Shown in pieces: positions 25,873 to 35,410 of a DNA stretch of 57,364 nt. Every line of letters begins with the position of its first letter. Positions within the stretch are counted from its first letter, which is position 1. Location of the stretch: assembly GCA_036001465.1 (NCBI GenBank), contig DASYUH010000066.1, forward strand, positions 1 through 57,364. Direction: 5' to 3'. This DNA is from Candidatus Polarisedimenticolia bacterium. GTDB lineage: Bacteria; Acidobacteriota; Polarisedimenticolia; Gp22-AA2. The notes below the pieces were generated by a model. It saw only the letters and a program-made list of their open reading frames with translations. It made no database searches and was not told the DNA's origin. Made by a program: the position numbers and the translations under genes.

Positions 25873-26794
25873 GGGTCCAGTAGGCCAGCCGCTGCGTCCA
25901 CTTCAGGCGGTAGCCGCTCCCGTCCGGGCGATCCCACGCCACGAGGACGTACGGGTAGTCGCGCGAGGTCCAGAAGAGCTCGGGCGGCCCCTCGGTAGCC
26001 TGCAGCTCCCAGCGCAGGGCGCGGAACGCTCCGGCCGGAACCTGCACCCGCTCCTCGGCGGCCGCCTTCAGGGTCGCGGGCCGGACCTCGGGTGGCGCGC
26101 CCCGGCTGTCGATCTGGGACGGCACGATCCGGAGGGGGAGGGCCGTTCCCGGCGCCTGGGGCAGCGATCGGATCCACAGGGGGAGCGCGTCGTAGAAGAC
26201 GACGTCCTCTCCGGCCGGAATTCCGTAGGTCGCCTCCGCCTGGCCGTCCCAATACGTATGCACGTGCAGCGCGCGACCGCCGGCCCGCCGCGTGTATTCC
26301 TTGTAGGTGTTGCCGCACCACTCGTTGGAGGTGAGCGACAGCTTCACCAGCTCCATGGTGCCCCGGTCGAAGAACGCCGAGGCCATCTGATGATAGCTGT
26401 AGATCCCGGTCTGGTAGTTGATGACATGGTTCAGCTTCAGGACAGGGAAGAGGTCGGCAGGGTCGTGTCCGGGGTCCGCCTTCACCATCTGCCGTTTCGA
26501 AAAGTCCTCCTTCACGACGATCAGATAGGCGGTCAGCCGGCGCGGCGCGCCATAGCGGCGCACCGAGGCCTCATAGGCGTCGATCTCGGCGCGCCCGTCG
26601 TCCCAGAGAGCGCTCGCGGCGAACGCCTCCGGGCCGGCCGCCGCCATGGCGGGGACCGGCGCGGCGGGGGGAGATCCGCCTGCCGCGTGGCCGGCGGGGA
26701 CGCTTCCCGGGCAGGCGGCGCTCGCGGCCGCCAGGGCGAGCAGGAGGACCGCGGGCGCCAGGCCGGCTTCCAGGGACCGCCCTCCGTCTCTCAT
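25751..26794 (-). CDS. Exported protein of unknown function, DUF3108-like
   Basis: About 347 residues with an N-terminal signal (LAPAVLLLALAAASAAC), possibly a lipoprotein with Cys28 in a non-classical lipobox. The mature part has alternating strands such as AYLIVVKEDFSKRQMVKADP, INYQTGIYSYHQMASAFFDR and VQVPAGAFRALRWELQ. Together with the 'VPAGxF' motif these recall DUF3108-type periplasmic beta proteins; this is a tentative link. The last 40 codons lie inside the 3' end of the convergent ClC gene (122-base overlap) and are Pro/Arg/Gly-rich. The C-terminal tail may therefore be read-through of a lost stop. The start at 26794 lies 12 bases from the insertion sequence's target duplication, so its native promoter has been displaced. 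Confidence 0.6.
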   Translation of the reverse strand: MRDGGRSLEAGLAPAVLLLALAAASAACPGSVPAGHAAGGSPPAAPVPAMAAAGPEAFAASALWDDGRAEIDAYEASVRRYGAPRRLTAYLIVVKEDFSKRQMVKADPGHDPADLFPVLKLNHVINYQTGIYSYHQMASAFFDRGTMELVKLSLTSNEWCGNTYKEYTRRAGGRALHVHTYWDGQAEATYGIPAGEDVVFYDALPLWIRSLPQAPGTALPLRIVPSQIDSRGAPPEVRPATLKAAAEERVQVPAGAFRALRWELQATEGPPELFWTSRDYPYVLVAWDRPDGSGYRLKWTQRLAYWTLNHPGDERYLEGPEPGAPRRSPPGRSDRPGGRSPRGGPPR

Positions 26795-26854
26795 GGCCCA
26801 GAGTGTACCCGATGGGAAAATGCCCGAGAACCGTGGAGGTGGCTGGCGGCTGAG

Positions 26855-27850
26855 TCAGGGGGCAACCGGGAGCCTGCCCCAGTTCTCTCTCCAGGCGAGG
26901 ACCTCTTCTTCGCGGTAGCGCCTGGACGCCAGGCCCAGCGCCTGTGCCGGGGTGGTGCCGGTCCGGTTGGTGATCGGCCGGCAGTAGTTCACCCATAACG
27001 AGGCAATCTCCAGGTGTTGCTGCAGGCGCAGCCGGCGTTTGCTGACGCACCAGCTGCGACGCCGCAGGCGGGCCAGGAAGTGCCGCAGCCGGGCATTGGT
27101 GTGATTGATGGGGAAGAGCGGGTTCGTCCGGTCCCGCCGCGTCGATGCGGAATGCGGCGCCCAGATGAATCGTCGTCCGAACAGCCGCCGGCCCAGGCGC
27201 TCGTAGAGGGGCTTCCGGTCGGAATGCAGGACCACCGCGCCGCCGGTGGCCACGCAGCGCCGCAGGCGCAGGAGGACCGCCCGCACGGCGGCGGCCGATT
27301 GCGAGGGACGCCGGCCGTAACGTGCCTCGTGCTCGGCCCTCCTGCGCCGCTGCGTCGGGGTCATGCGTCCCTTGCGCCGGAGCGGCCCCGCCTCCGAGGC
27401 GATGAGGAAGAAGCTGCGCGGCTCGATGAGCACGGGGACGGTCACCGGCTGGAAGCGGTTTCCCTCGAAGGTCTCCAGCTCGTCGAGCATGAACGGTCCC
27501 TGCAGGGACTCCAGGCGGTTGGCGTGGAACCGGGCGGCATGGCGGGCCAGCCAGAGGAAGCGGTGCTCGACGGTGCGGCGGGCGACGCCCAGGACGCGGG
27601 CGGCCTGGCGCAGTGCCACGCAGGCGAGCATCAGGCGCAGGAAGGGCGCATTGAGGTGAGGCTTCTTCTGATTGCGGTCGGCCCGGAAGGACTGCCGGGA
27701 GAATCGGCGGCGGCAGAGCCGGCAGCGGAAGCGCTGCACCGGATGGGCACGGCAGCGCGGGTAGTAGAGTCCGTCGCGATGGAAGAACGGCGCGGCGGGG
27801 TCGAGCCGGGCGGTGCAGGGGGCAAACGGGCAGCGCGGTGGAATGAACAA
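26855..27850 (-). CDS. IS transposase (zinc-finger, IS1/IS1595-like DDE type)
   Basis: The 331-residue protein starts with a cysteine-rich zinc finger (PFAPCTARLD, RFRCRLCRRRFSRQSFRAD), as in InsA-type or IS1595-type transposases. A helix-turn-helix follows (ACVALRQAARVLGVARRTVE). Candidate catalytic acids lie in FMLDELETFEGNR and VVLHSDRKPLYERL, and a late conserved segment reads NHTNARLRHFLARL with WVNYCRP, also seen in IS1-like enzymes. It mobilises the element at 26806-28071. There is no frameshift or truncation. The element's inverted repeats do not match those of IS1 itself, so family placement is uncertain. Confidence 0.75.
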   Translation of the reverse strand: MFIPPRCPFAPCTARLDPAAPFFHRDGLYYPRCRAHPVQRFRCRLCRRRFSRQSFRADRNQKKPHLNAPFLRLMLACVALRQAARVLGVARRTVEHRFLWLARHAARFHANRLESLQGPFMLDELETFEGNRFQPVTVPVLIEPRSFFLIASEAGPLRRKGRMTPTQRRRRAEHEARYGRRPSQSAAAVRAVLLRLRRCVATGGAVVLHSDRKPLYERLGRRLFGRRFIWAPHSASTRRDRTNPLFPINHTNARLRHFLARLRRRSWCVSKRRLRLQQHLEIASLWVNYCRPITNRTGTTPAQALGLASRRYREEEVLAWRENWGRLPVAP

Positions 27851-28030
27851 GCGAGCCTCCGTCGACGCGGACGGACGCGCGTATAGAAAGGATCGTGCCA
27901 GAGCGAAAACGCCCGATCGGGCGAGCAGACTGCCTGACAGGTCAGCAACTTAGCCGAGGCGTCCGGCGGGAGGAGGCCCTCAGGCTGTCCGCGGAAGGAC
28001 AGAGCTCCGATTCAGCGCCTCCTAGCCGGA
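27851..28030. other. Non-coding 5' part of the insertion sequence
   Basis: This 180-base stretch between the transposase start and the right inverted repeat contains no supported gene. It should hold the transposase promoter on the minus strand, but I see no clear -35/-10 pair. After the target duplication, 28072-28124 is an ordinary short leader for the STAS gene. Confidence 0.4.
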
Positions 28031-28124
28031 CGCTGGCCTCCACGGTCGTAGGGCATTTTCATACCCGATGGCTTAGAATGGCCTCCACCGCGATGCCCGC
28101 GGCTGTCACGCCTGAGGGGGGAGC

Positions 28125-28466
28125 ATGAGCTTGAAGGTCAGGGAAGCTGGCAAGGTCCGGATACTCGACATCAAGGGGAAGCTGACGCTGGGCGAGGCGG
28201 TCGAATCGCTCGACAAGTCGGTCAAGGGGCTCCTGGAGGAAGGGAACACCCGCCTCATCGTCAATCTCAAGTCGGTCGATTACGTGGACAGCGCGGGCAT
28301 CGGCGAGCTGGTCGCGGCCAAGAAACGCTACGTCGAGAAGAAGGGGGACGTGAAGCTCCTGATGCCGACGCAGACCGTCTACAACGTTCTGTCGATGCTC
28401 TCCCTGCACCTGATCTTCGAGATCTTCCAGGACGAGGCGAAGGCGCTCGGATCGTTCGCCGGTTGA
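28125..28466 (+). CDS. STAS-domain anti-sigma factor antagonist (SpoIIAA/RsbV-like)
   Basis: The 113-residue protein is a single STAS domain: VRILDIKGKLTLGEAVESL, then LIVNLKSVDYVDSAGIGELV with the phosphorylatable serine at about position 56 (DSAG), and VKLLMPTQTVYNVL. When dephosphorylated such proteins bind an anti-sigma kinase and release a sigma factor; a serine kinase phosphorylates the DSAG serine. No partner kinase or phosphatase is in the window. GGGGGAGC precedes the ATG. Its stop overlaps the TTG start of the pseudouridine synthase. Confidence 0.9.
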   Translation: MSLKVREAGKVRILDIKGKLTLGEAVESLDKSVKGLLEEGNTRLIVNLKSVDYVDSAGIGELVAAKKRYVEKKGDVKLLMPTQTVYNVLSMLSLHLIFEIFQDEAKALGSFAG

Positions 28467-29557
28467 GGAGCCTGGTCCTCGAGGTCGCCCCGGAGGACGC
28501 CGGCCGGACCCTGCAGGCCATTCTGCACGATCGGGGAGGCTTCAGCCACAGCGAGGCGCGGGGGCTCATCGACGCCGGATCGGTCAGGCTGCCGGCCGGC
28601 GGCCGAGACCGCGCCTCGAGACCGATCGGCCCCGGCGAGTACGCGCGCCGCGTCGCCGCCGGCGAGCGCTACGAGATCCAGGTCGATTCCTCCCGCCGCT
28701 ACCGCCCGCAACCCCCGCCCCGGCCCGGCGAGGGGTACCGGATCATCCACCAGGAGCGCGAGCTCCTCGTCGTCGAGAAGCAGCCCCGGCTCCTGAGCGT
28801 CCCGACGCCCCTGCGCGAGGACGAGGACAGCCTGGTCGAGAGGCTCCTCGAGTCCGAGCGCGACAGGGGAGTCCGCCGACCGGCCCTTTACGCCCTGCAT
28901 CGCCTCGACTGGGACACCAGCGGTCTGCTGCTGTTCGCCCGCTCGCGGCGCGCCTTCGAGGCGCTCGAGGCCCAATTCAAGACCCGGACCATCGAGAGGA
29001 TCTACACCGCGGTGGCGAAGGGCCGGGTCGAGCCGGACGAAGGACGGTTCGAAAGCCATCTCGTCGAGGACCCGAGGAGCCTCAAGGTGCACTCCACCCG
29101 CCGCCCTGGAGAAGGCAAAGAGGCGATCACCGAATACACCGTGACCGAGCGTCTGCCCGGGGCCACGGTCCTGTCGGTACGCCTGCGCACCGGCCGCAGG
29201 AATCAGATCCGGGTCCACCTGGCCGAGGCCGGCCATTCTCTCATCGGCGACCGCAGCTACGGCCGGCGCACGTCCCTCATCGGGCGGACCGCGCTGCACG
29301 CCAGGACGCTGCGCTTCGTCCATCCGGTCACCGGCCAGCGCGTCGAGTTCGAATCGTCGCTGCCGCGCGACATGCGGCACCTGATCAAGGCGCTCCGCCG
29401 GGGTGTGGCCGCGGAGCAGGCCGCGGACCCGGACGCCGCGGGCGCGGCCGCAGGGGCCGGCAGGCCCGGCGAGGCCGGCCGGCCCGGGCCGGCCGGAGCC
29501 GCCAGGCGTCCGGGCCGCCGCCGGCGTGGCGGGCCAGGAGGAAAACATCCGGGTTGA
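28463..29557 (+). CDS. RluA-family RNA pseudouridine synthase
   Basis: The 364-residue protein begins with an S4-like RNA-binding region (LQAILHDRGGFSHSEARGLI). The catalytic domain contains the diagnostic ALHRLDWDTSGLLLF with catalytic Asp149, then VRLRTGRRNQIRVHLAEAGH and IGDRSYGRR. It isomerises uridine to pseudouridine in rRNA or tRNA; the target site cannot be read from sequence. The last 50 residues are a Gly/Ala/Arg-rich tail (GRPGEAGRPGPAGAARRPGR) not needed by the fold. The likely start is the TTG at 28463, overlapping the STAS stop by four bases. Confidence 0.88.
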   Translation: MRSLVLEVAPEDAGRTLQAILHDRGGFSHSEARGLIDAGSVRLPAGGRDRASRPIGPGEYARRVAAGERYEIQVDSSRRYRPQPPPRPGEGYRIIHQERELLVVEKQPRLLSVPTPLREDEDSLVERLLESERDRGVRRPALYALHRLDWDTSGLLLFARSRRAFEALEAQFKTRTIERIYTAVAKGRVEPDEGRFESHLVEDPRSLKVHSTRRPGEGKEAITEYTVTERLPGATVLSVRLRTGRRNQIRVHLAEAGHSLIGDRSYGRRTSLIGRTALHARTLRFVHPVTGQRVEFESSLPRDMRHLIKALRRGVAAEQAADPDAAGAAAGAGRPGEAGRPGPAGAARRPGRRRRGGPGGKHPG

Positions 29558-29681
29558 CGCCGCCGGGCCCACCCTGTCCTGAGTTATCCTTAGGTGTGCA
29601 GCGACCGCCGAGCGCACCCGATTGCGGAGGACATCCCCCTTGCCCCGTTCAGGCAGCAGCCCCGGCGCCCAGGAAGCTCCG

Positions 29682-31001
<1,320 letters not shown>

Positions 31002-31012
31002 CGGGAGCGACC

Positions 31013-32308
31013 GTGCCCGGTCGATCGCAACGCACGGCGCGGCGGACGCGATCGGTCGCCGCCCCTCCCACGCGCGTGCTCCTGCTCCTGCCCGCGACCA
31101 CCTATCGCGCGCGCGACTTCATCCAGGCCGCGGAGCGGCTCGGCGTCGAGACCGTCGTCGGCTCCGACCGGAGGCAGGCGCTCCAGGACCTGCAGCCGGC
31201 ACGCGGTGTGACGCTCGACCGGCGCGATCCGGCGACCGCCGCCTCCCAGATCGTCGCCTTCGCCGCCTCACATCCCCTGGCGGCCATCGTCCCGACCGAC
31301 GACGAGAGCGCGGTCGTGGCGGCCGCCGCGTCCGCCCGGCTCGGCCTGCCCCACAACCCGCCCGAGGCCGCGCGCGCGGCGCGGCGCAAGGACAGCCTGC
31401 GCCGCATCCTGCACGCCGGCGGCGTCCGGACGCCGCCCTACGACCTCATGACCCTGGAGGACGATCCTGCGGCGGCCGCCCGGCGGCAGACGTTTCCCTG
31501 CGTCCTCAAGCCGACGTTCCTGGCCGCCAGCCGCGGCGTCATCCGCGCCGACGGCCCGGACCAGTTCGTCGCCGCCTTCCGGCGCATTGCCGCTCTGCTC
31601 GGCGATCCCGACGTCGCCGAGAAGGGGCAGGACGCCGCCCGACTGATCCTGGTGGAGGAGTTCATCCCCGGCGTCGAGGTCGCCCTGGAAGGGCTGCTCA
31701 TCCGAGGGCGCCTCAAGGTCCTGGCGCTGTTCGATAAGCCGGATCCGCTCGACGGTCCCTTCTTCGAGGAGACGCTCTACGTGACCCCGTCCCGGCTGCC
31801 GGCCGGGAGCCGAAAGGCGATCGAGGCCCTGACGGCCCGGGCCGCCCGCACCCTCGGCCTGAGGACGGGACCCGTGCACGCCGAGCTTCGCCTGAACGAG
31901 CGCGGCCCCTGGCTCATCGAGCTGGCGGCGCGTTCCATCGGCGGGCTCTGCTCGCGCACCCTGCGCTTCTCGACCGGCCTGTCGCTCGAGGAGGTCGTCC
32001 TGATGCACGCCCTGGGCCGGGACGTGACCCGGCTCCGGCGGGAGTCGCGGCCCGCCGGGGTCATGATGATCCCGATTCCGCGCGCCGGAATCCTGCGCGG
32101 CGTCTCGGGCCTTCAGGAAGCCCGGAACGTCGGGGGGATCGAGGACATCACGATCAGCGCGACCCTCGGCAAGCCGCTGGTGCCGCTTCCGGAGGGGTCG
32201 TCCTATCTGGGGTTCATCTTCGCGCGCGCAGCCAGTCCGGCGCGGGTCGAGGCGGCCCTGCGGGAGGCGCACCGGCGAATCGCCTTCGCCATCCAGCCGG
32301 CGGGCTAG
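31013..32308 (+). CDS. ATP-grasp domain carboxylate-amine ligase-like protein
   Basis: About 431 residues. An N-terminal Rossmann-like subdomain (TRVLLLLPATTYRARDFIQA) resembles the pre-ATP-grasp fold. The ATP-grasp follows, with FPCVLKPTFLAASRGVIRAD, VEEFIPGVEVALEGLLIRG and the metal-binding VHAELRLNERGPWLIELAAR. Such enzymes activate a carboxylate as acyl-phosphate and join it to an amine or thiol, as in dipeptide or siderophore ligases; the substrate is unknown. GTG 31013 with GGGAG upstream is the start; the open frame reaching 30029 is a shadow of gltA. The TAG stop is embedded in a CTAGGAGCC motif. Confidence 0.82.
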   Translation: MPGRSQRTARRTRSVAAPPTRVLLLLPATTYRARDFIQAAERLGVETVVGSDRRQALQDLQPARGVTLDRRDPATAASQIVAFAASHPLAAIVPTDDESAVVAAAASARLGLPHNPPEAARAARRKDSLRRILHAGGVRTPPYDLMTLEDDPAAAARRQTFPCVLKPTFLAASRGVIRADGPDQFVAAFRRIAALLGDPDVAEKGQDAARLILVEEFIPGVEVALEGLLIRGRLKVLALFDKPDPLDGPFFEETLYVTPSRLPAGSRKAIEALTARAARTLGLRTGPVHAELRLNERGPWLIELAARSIGGLCSRTLRFSTGLSLEEVVLMHALGRDVTRLRRESRPAGVMMIPIPRAGILRGVSGLQEARNVGGIEDITISATLGKPLVPLPEGSSYLGFIFARAASPARVEAALREAHRRIAFAIQPAG

Positions 32309-32319
32309 GAGCCTCTCCC
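32305..32319 (+). repeat. Degenerate copy of the stop-codon-embedded CTAGGAGCC motif
   Basis: CTAGGAGCCTCTCCC matches the core CTAGGAGCCTGTCCG at 13 of 15 positions. As at the minus-strand copies, the TAG is the stop codon of the adjacent gene (here the ATP-grasp gene, plus strand). With such a short match, chance is possible. Confidence 0.35.
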
Positions 32320-32323
32320 GTGC

Positions 32324-33067
32324 TCAGGCTTTGGCGGAGACCAGGATGAGGTAGCGCGACCCGGCCTGGAACGGCGCGCCGTCCAGAGAGCTGACAGGAT
32401 CCTCGGCGATCAGCCCCGCCTCCGAGAGGAGCGCGCGGATCTCCCGGAGCGTGTACACCCAGTGCAGGCCGGTCCTCGTGTGGGTCTCGCCCCGGCGCAC
32501 GAACGTGTAGGTCGTCTCGAGACACCCGTCCACGGCGTGATAGCGGTTCTCCTCGAGAAACAGGATGTCGTCGACTTTCGACCATTCCCGCTCGACGAGA
32601 TTGGGGAGGATCGATTCCGCGGTCATTCCGCTGTCGAGAACGAAGCGGGCGCCCGGCTTCAGCGCCCGTGAGATCGCCCCGACGAACTCCCGGAGCCCCG
32701 CAGGTTCGATGTACCCGAAGCTGTTTCCGAAACAGCAGGCGGCATCGAACTCGGAGCGCCAGGGAAGGTCCCGCATGTCGGCCTGCCGCCAGTCGACGTT
32801 CAGGCCGGAGGAGGCGGCGCCCGCGCGCGCCAGGTCGATCTGTTCTTTCGAGAGATCGACGCCGGTCACGGCGAAGCCCCGCGAGGCCAGCTCGAGGGCG
32901 TGCCGGCCGGCGCCGCATGGCACGTCGAGCACCCGATCCCCGGGCTGCAGCCTCAGGGCGCGCGCCAGGAAATCGGCTTCGAGACGCGTCTGCTCCGGCG
33001 GCATCGCCTTGCGCCACATCTCGACGACGACGCCCTGGAAGAAGCTCTCGTACCAGCGGAAATCCAT
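32324..33067 (-). CDS. Class I SAM-dependent methyltransferase
   Basis: The 247-residue protein has motif I VLDVPCGAGRHALELA, the acidic VTGVDLSKEQIDLAR and motif II-like FDAACCFGNSFGYI. A four-stranded C-terminal part (YHAVDGCLETTYTFVRRGET) resembles small-molecule methyltransferases. The substrate is unknown. It is the downstream partner of the flavoprotein gene, with a 12-base spacer, so the two are probably cotranscribed. Confidence 0.85.
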   Translation of the reverse strand: MDFRWYESFFQGVVVEMWRKAMPPEQTRLEADFLARALRLQPGDRVLDVPCGAGRHALELASRGFAVTGVDLSKEQIDLARAGAASSGLNVDWRQADMRDLPWRSEFDAACCFGNSFGYIEPAGLREFVGAISRALKPGARFVLDSGMTAESILPNLVEREWSKVDDILFLEENRYHAVDGCLETTYTFVRRGETHTRTGLHWVYTLREIRALLSEAGLIAEDPVSSLDGAPFQAGSRYLILVSAKA

Positions 33068-33079
33068 GCGCGGATTATG

Positions 33080-34357
33080 TCACGACCGTGACGTCCGGAA
33101 ACCATCGGTCCCCGCGGCGCCGAGGCCGGCGGCCCGTCCCGTCGCCCACGCCCAGAGGAAGTTGTAGCCGCCGATCGGGCCGAACGCGTCGAGCATCTCG
33201 CCGCAGAGGAAGAGGCCCGGATGCCGTCGGCTCTCCAGGGTGCGCGGATCGATCTCGGCGAGGCTCACGCCGCCGCCGGTCACCTCGGCCTTGCGATACC
33301 CTTCGTCGGCCGTCCACGGCAGGTCCCCCCGGACGAGCGTGTCGATGAGGCGAAGCCGCTCGGCGCGGCGCAGGTCCGCGAGCGGCCGCGCGGGCTCGAC
33401 CCCGGCCGCCACGAGCAGGGCGGTGGCCAGGCGCTCGGGAAGCTCGGCGCGGAGCGCCCCCGCCACGGTCCGGGCGCCCCGGGGGCGGAGGGCCTGCTCC
33501 CACTCCCGCGCATCGAGCCGGCACCAGCGGACCTCGAGGCGAGCCCGGGGCCCGTTTCCTTCGCGGGATCGCACCGCGACGTGGGAAATATCGAGCACCG
33601 CCGGTCCGCTGTACCCCTTGTGCGTGAACAGGAACCCGCCGGCCGCGGCCGCCTCCCGGCCGGAGCCGCGGGCGCAGAGCGTGACCTCCACCGAGACCCC
33701 CGCCAGGGACGCGAAGGGGGCCGGGTCCGCGGTGAGAGGCGTGAGAGCCGCGTAGGTCGGGTGCACGGCATGCCCGAGCCGTCCGGCGACCCTCAGGCCG
33801 AGCCCGTCGCTGCCGGTGGAAGGGACGGAGAGACCGCCCGTGGCCACCACGACGGCGTCCGCCACGAGCGGCGGCGCCCCCTCCCGTTCGATCCGCCAGC
33901 CGTCCGCAATCGGCGTGAAATCGGTGACCGTCGTGCCGGTCAGCACGGTCGCGCCACGGCGGCCCGCGAGCTCCAGGAGCCCGTCCCGCACGTCCCGGGC
34001 GCGGTTCGAAGCAGGGAAGAGCTTGGCCGACTCCTGCTCCTCGACGAGCGGGATCCCCATCTCCCTCTCGAAGAAGACGATCTGTTCCCGGAGAGGCCAG
34101 GAGCGGACCATCTTGCGCAGGAGGTGAGGAGGGGAATCGGTCACGAAGCGGGATTCCTCGACCCGCGCCGGCAGGATGTTGCACCGGCCGCCGCCGCTGA
34201 TCAGGATCTTGCGGCCGCCGTCCCGTGTGCGCTCGAGCAGGAGGGTCTCCGCGCCCGACGTGGCGGCGAAGATCGCCGCCATCGTGCCGGCCGCGCCCGC
34301 GCCGACCACGACCACCCGCCGCTGTCCGGGCTTCACGTTCGAAGGCCCGGCGATCAA
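33080..34357 (-). CDS. HI0933-like (BaiN/RdsA-type) flavoprotein
   Basis: About 425 residues. The N terminus has an FAD-binding Rossmann motif VVVVGAGAAGTMAAIFAATS and the family hallmark GGRKILISGGGRCN. A second FAD contact lies at the C terminus (HPGLFLCGEMLDAFGPIGGY with NFLWAWATGR). GFLFTHKGYSGPAVLDIS is also diagnostic. Members are FAD-dependent reductases; one branch is implicated in bile-acid dehydroxylation, but the general role is unclear. The start is a TTG at 34357 that overlaps the stop of the small upstream ORF (TTGA), or a GTG eight codons later. It is followed by a methyltransferase gene. Confidence 0.88.
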   Translation of the reverse strand: MIAGPSNVKPGQRRVVVVGAGAAGTMAAIFAATSGAETLLLERTRDGGRKILISGGGRCNILPARVEESRFVTDSPPHLLRKMVRSWPLREQIVFFEREMGIPLVEEQESAKLFPASNRARDVRDGLLELAGRRGATVLTGTTVTDFTPIADGWRIEREGAPPLVADAVVVATGGLSVPSTGSDGLGLRVAGRLGHAVHPTYAALTPLTADPAPFASLAGVSVEVTLCARGSGREAAAAGGFLFTHKGYSGPAVLDISHVAVRSREGNGPRARLEVRWCRLDAREWEQALRPRGARTVAGALRAELPERLATALLVAAGVEPARPLADLRRAERLRLIDTLVRGDLPWTADEGYRKAEVTGGGVSLAEIDPRTLESRRHPGLFLCGEMLDAFGPIGGYNFLWAWATGRAAGLGAAGTDGFRTSRS

Positions 34358-34488
34358 TCCGTGTCGGGAAGGGCGCGATCCGCGGCCAGCAGGCGCGCAT
34401 GCCGGATCAGCTCGGCTCCCGTCAGGACGCCCCAGCCGCGGGACAGGGCCAGGGATCGAGCCGCATCGATGGTGTAGGCACCCGACAT
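34354..34488 (-). CDS. Short protein, N-terminal half of a duplicated small family (copy A)
   Basis: The frame of 44 residues starts at ATG 34488 (MSGAYTIDAARSLALSRGWG) and continues VLTGAELIRHARLLAADRA before stopping. The same pattern SLVLSRGWGVLTDRELVAHA appears in copy B at 34501-34770. B continues for about 60 further residues, so A looks truncated at its 3' end. Its TGA overlaps the TTG start of the flavoprotein gene, so translation of the two may be coupled. Function unknown. Confidence 0.45.
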   Translation of the reverse strand: MSGAYTIDAARSLALSRGWGVLTGAELIRHARLLAADRALPDTD

Positions 34489-34500
34489 GGTGCGGTTATT

Positions 34501-34770
34501 CTACTCCCGCCGGGCGTCATCGAGAGACGGCGCAGCGGAAAGGGCTCGAAGCAATTCCGCTTTCGCGTCCGCCACCGCGAGCCATTCGAGGGCCGGGTCG
34601 ATGTCCCGGAAGACCTTGACCTGCACGTCCGTTACGTCGACGAAATCGCAGAGCTGGTGGAAATGCGGCCTGAAGCGCGGGTCGGCGGCCAATGCGCGGG
34701 CGTGCGCCACGAGCTCGCGATCCGTCAGGACGCCCCAACCCCTGGAGAGGACCAGAGACCGGGACAGGCT
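34501..34770 (-). pseudogene. Start-less copy B of the same small family
   Basis: From about 34750 down to the TAG at 34501 the frame reads SLVLSRGWGVLTDRELVAHA, then RALAADPRFRPHFHQLCDFV and a helical C terminus. It is homologous to copy A over the first part but lacks the opening ten residues and any start codon. It begins instead at the CTAGGAGCCTGTCC motif that ends the outer-membrane-protein gene. Together A and B contain one whole protein split over two damaged copies. Confidence 0.5.
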
Positions 34771-34775
34771 CCTAG
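34762..34775 (-). repeat. CTAGGAGCCTGTCC motif at the end of the OMP gene
   Basis: On the minus strand the sequence reads CTAGGAGCCTGTCC, and its TAG is the stop codon of the outer-membrane-protein gene. The same 14-15 bases recur at 44759-44773 and 48585-48599 in the same orientation and position relative to a stop. Confidence 0.6.
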
Positions 34776-35305
34776 TTTCCCCACCGCCAGGTGAACCCGG
34801 CGTTGGCGGCCAGCCCGTCGAACTGGGTGTCCCGATCGAACGCCGCGAGCGTGATGGTGGTGTCCATCTTTCTCCACAGCGCCTCGACGAAGAAGCGGGA
34901 GCCTTCGCCGCCGAACTCCAGTCCGGCCTGCCCGTAGATCCCGCTCTGGTTGTCGATCTCCCCCTGGTCGGTGTCGAGGAAGAAGTAGGAGACGCCCGCC
35001 CCGACATACGGATTGATCGGCCCGCCCGGGAGCAGGTTGACGCGCAGGCCGCCTTCCACCGGCTTGGCCTTGACGTCGACCATCTGTCCCTGGACGTCGG
35101 TCGAGAAACTCGGATAGTAGGTGCCGTGAAAGTCGAGCTCGAGATACTTGACGAAGTTGAATCCTGCGCGGACCCCGCCCCCCTTGCTGCTGTCCGCCTG
35201 GTCGGAGTCCCAGTACGATCCGTAGAGACCGAAGCTGCCTGCGTGGGCCGGCACGGAGAACACGGCAAGAGCGGCGAGCGCGATGGCGAAGTTTTTCCAG
35301 TTCAA
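34772..35305 (-). CDS. Outer-membrane beta-barrel protein
   Basis: The 177-residue protein has a Sec signal peptide (NFAIALAALAVFSVPAHAG). Alternating amphipathic strands follow, such as FGLYGSYWDSDQADSSKGGG, VRAGFNFVKYLELDFHGTYY and NPYVGAGVSYFFLDTDQGE, with a terminal aromatic strand FTWRWGN. That length suits an eight-stranded OmpA/OmpW-like barrel; the C-terminal residue is Asn rather than the usual Phe. It confirms a Gram-negative envelope. Ligand or role unknown. Confidence 0.78.
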   Translation of the reverse strand: MNWKNFAIALAALAVFSVPAHAGSFGLYGSYWDSDQADSSKGGGVRAGFNFVKYLELDFHGTYYPSFSTDVQGQMVDVKAKPVEGGLRVNLLPGGPINPYVGAGVSYFFLDTDQGEIDNQSGIYGQAGLEFGGEGSRFFVEALWRKMDTTITLAAFDRDTQFDGLAANAGFTWRWGN

Positions 35306-35410
35306 GTTGACCTCCCCGGCGGGACAAGCGACCCGCCCAGTTGAATTGAGCCCCCACCTACCGTAGCGCAGATTTCGGGCACGGGCAAATGGCGGACAGG
35401 GGAGGGTGGG

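Larger units (their letters stand above)
26806..28071. mobile_element. Insertion sequence copy 1 with target-site duplication
   Basis: TACCCGATGG occurs at 26806-26815 and 28062-28071 as a direct repeat. The element between them (about 1245 bp) has terminal inverted repeats: GAAAATGCCC at the left end, with CCGTGGAGG following, and the reverse complement at the right end (28031-28060), imperfect over about 27 bases. One minus-strand transposase fills most of it. The intact duplication shows insertion into an ancestral spacer upstream of the lipoprotein-like and STAS genes, recently enough that both copies are still identical. A second copy begins at 57223. Confidence 0.85.

Noticed and set aside
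34501-35268. 255-residue minus-strand ORF across the OMP gene
   Set aside because: Its upstream two-thirds is a shadow of the beta-barrel gene. Only the segment below 34770 has homology (to copy A).
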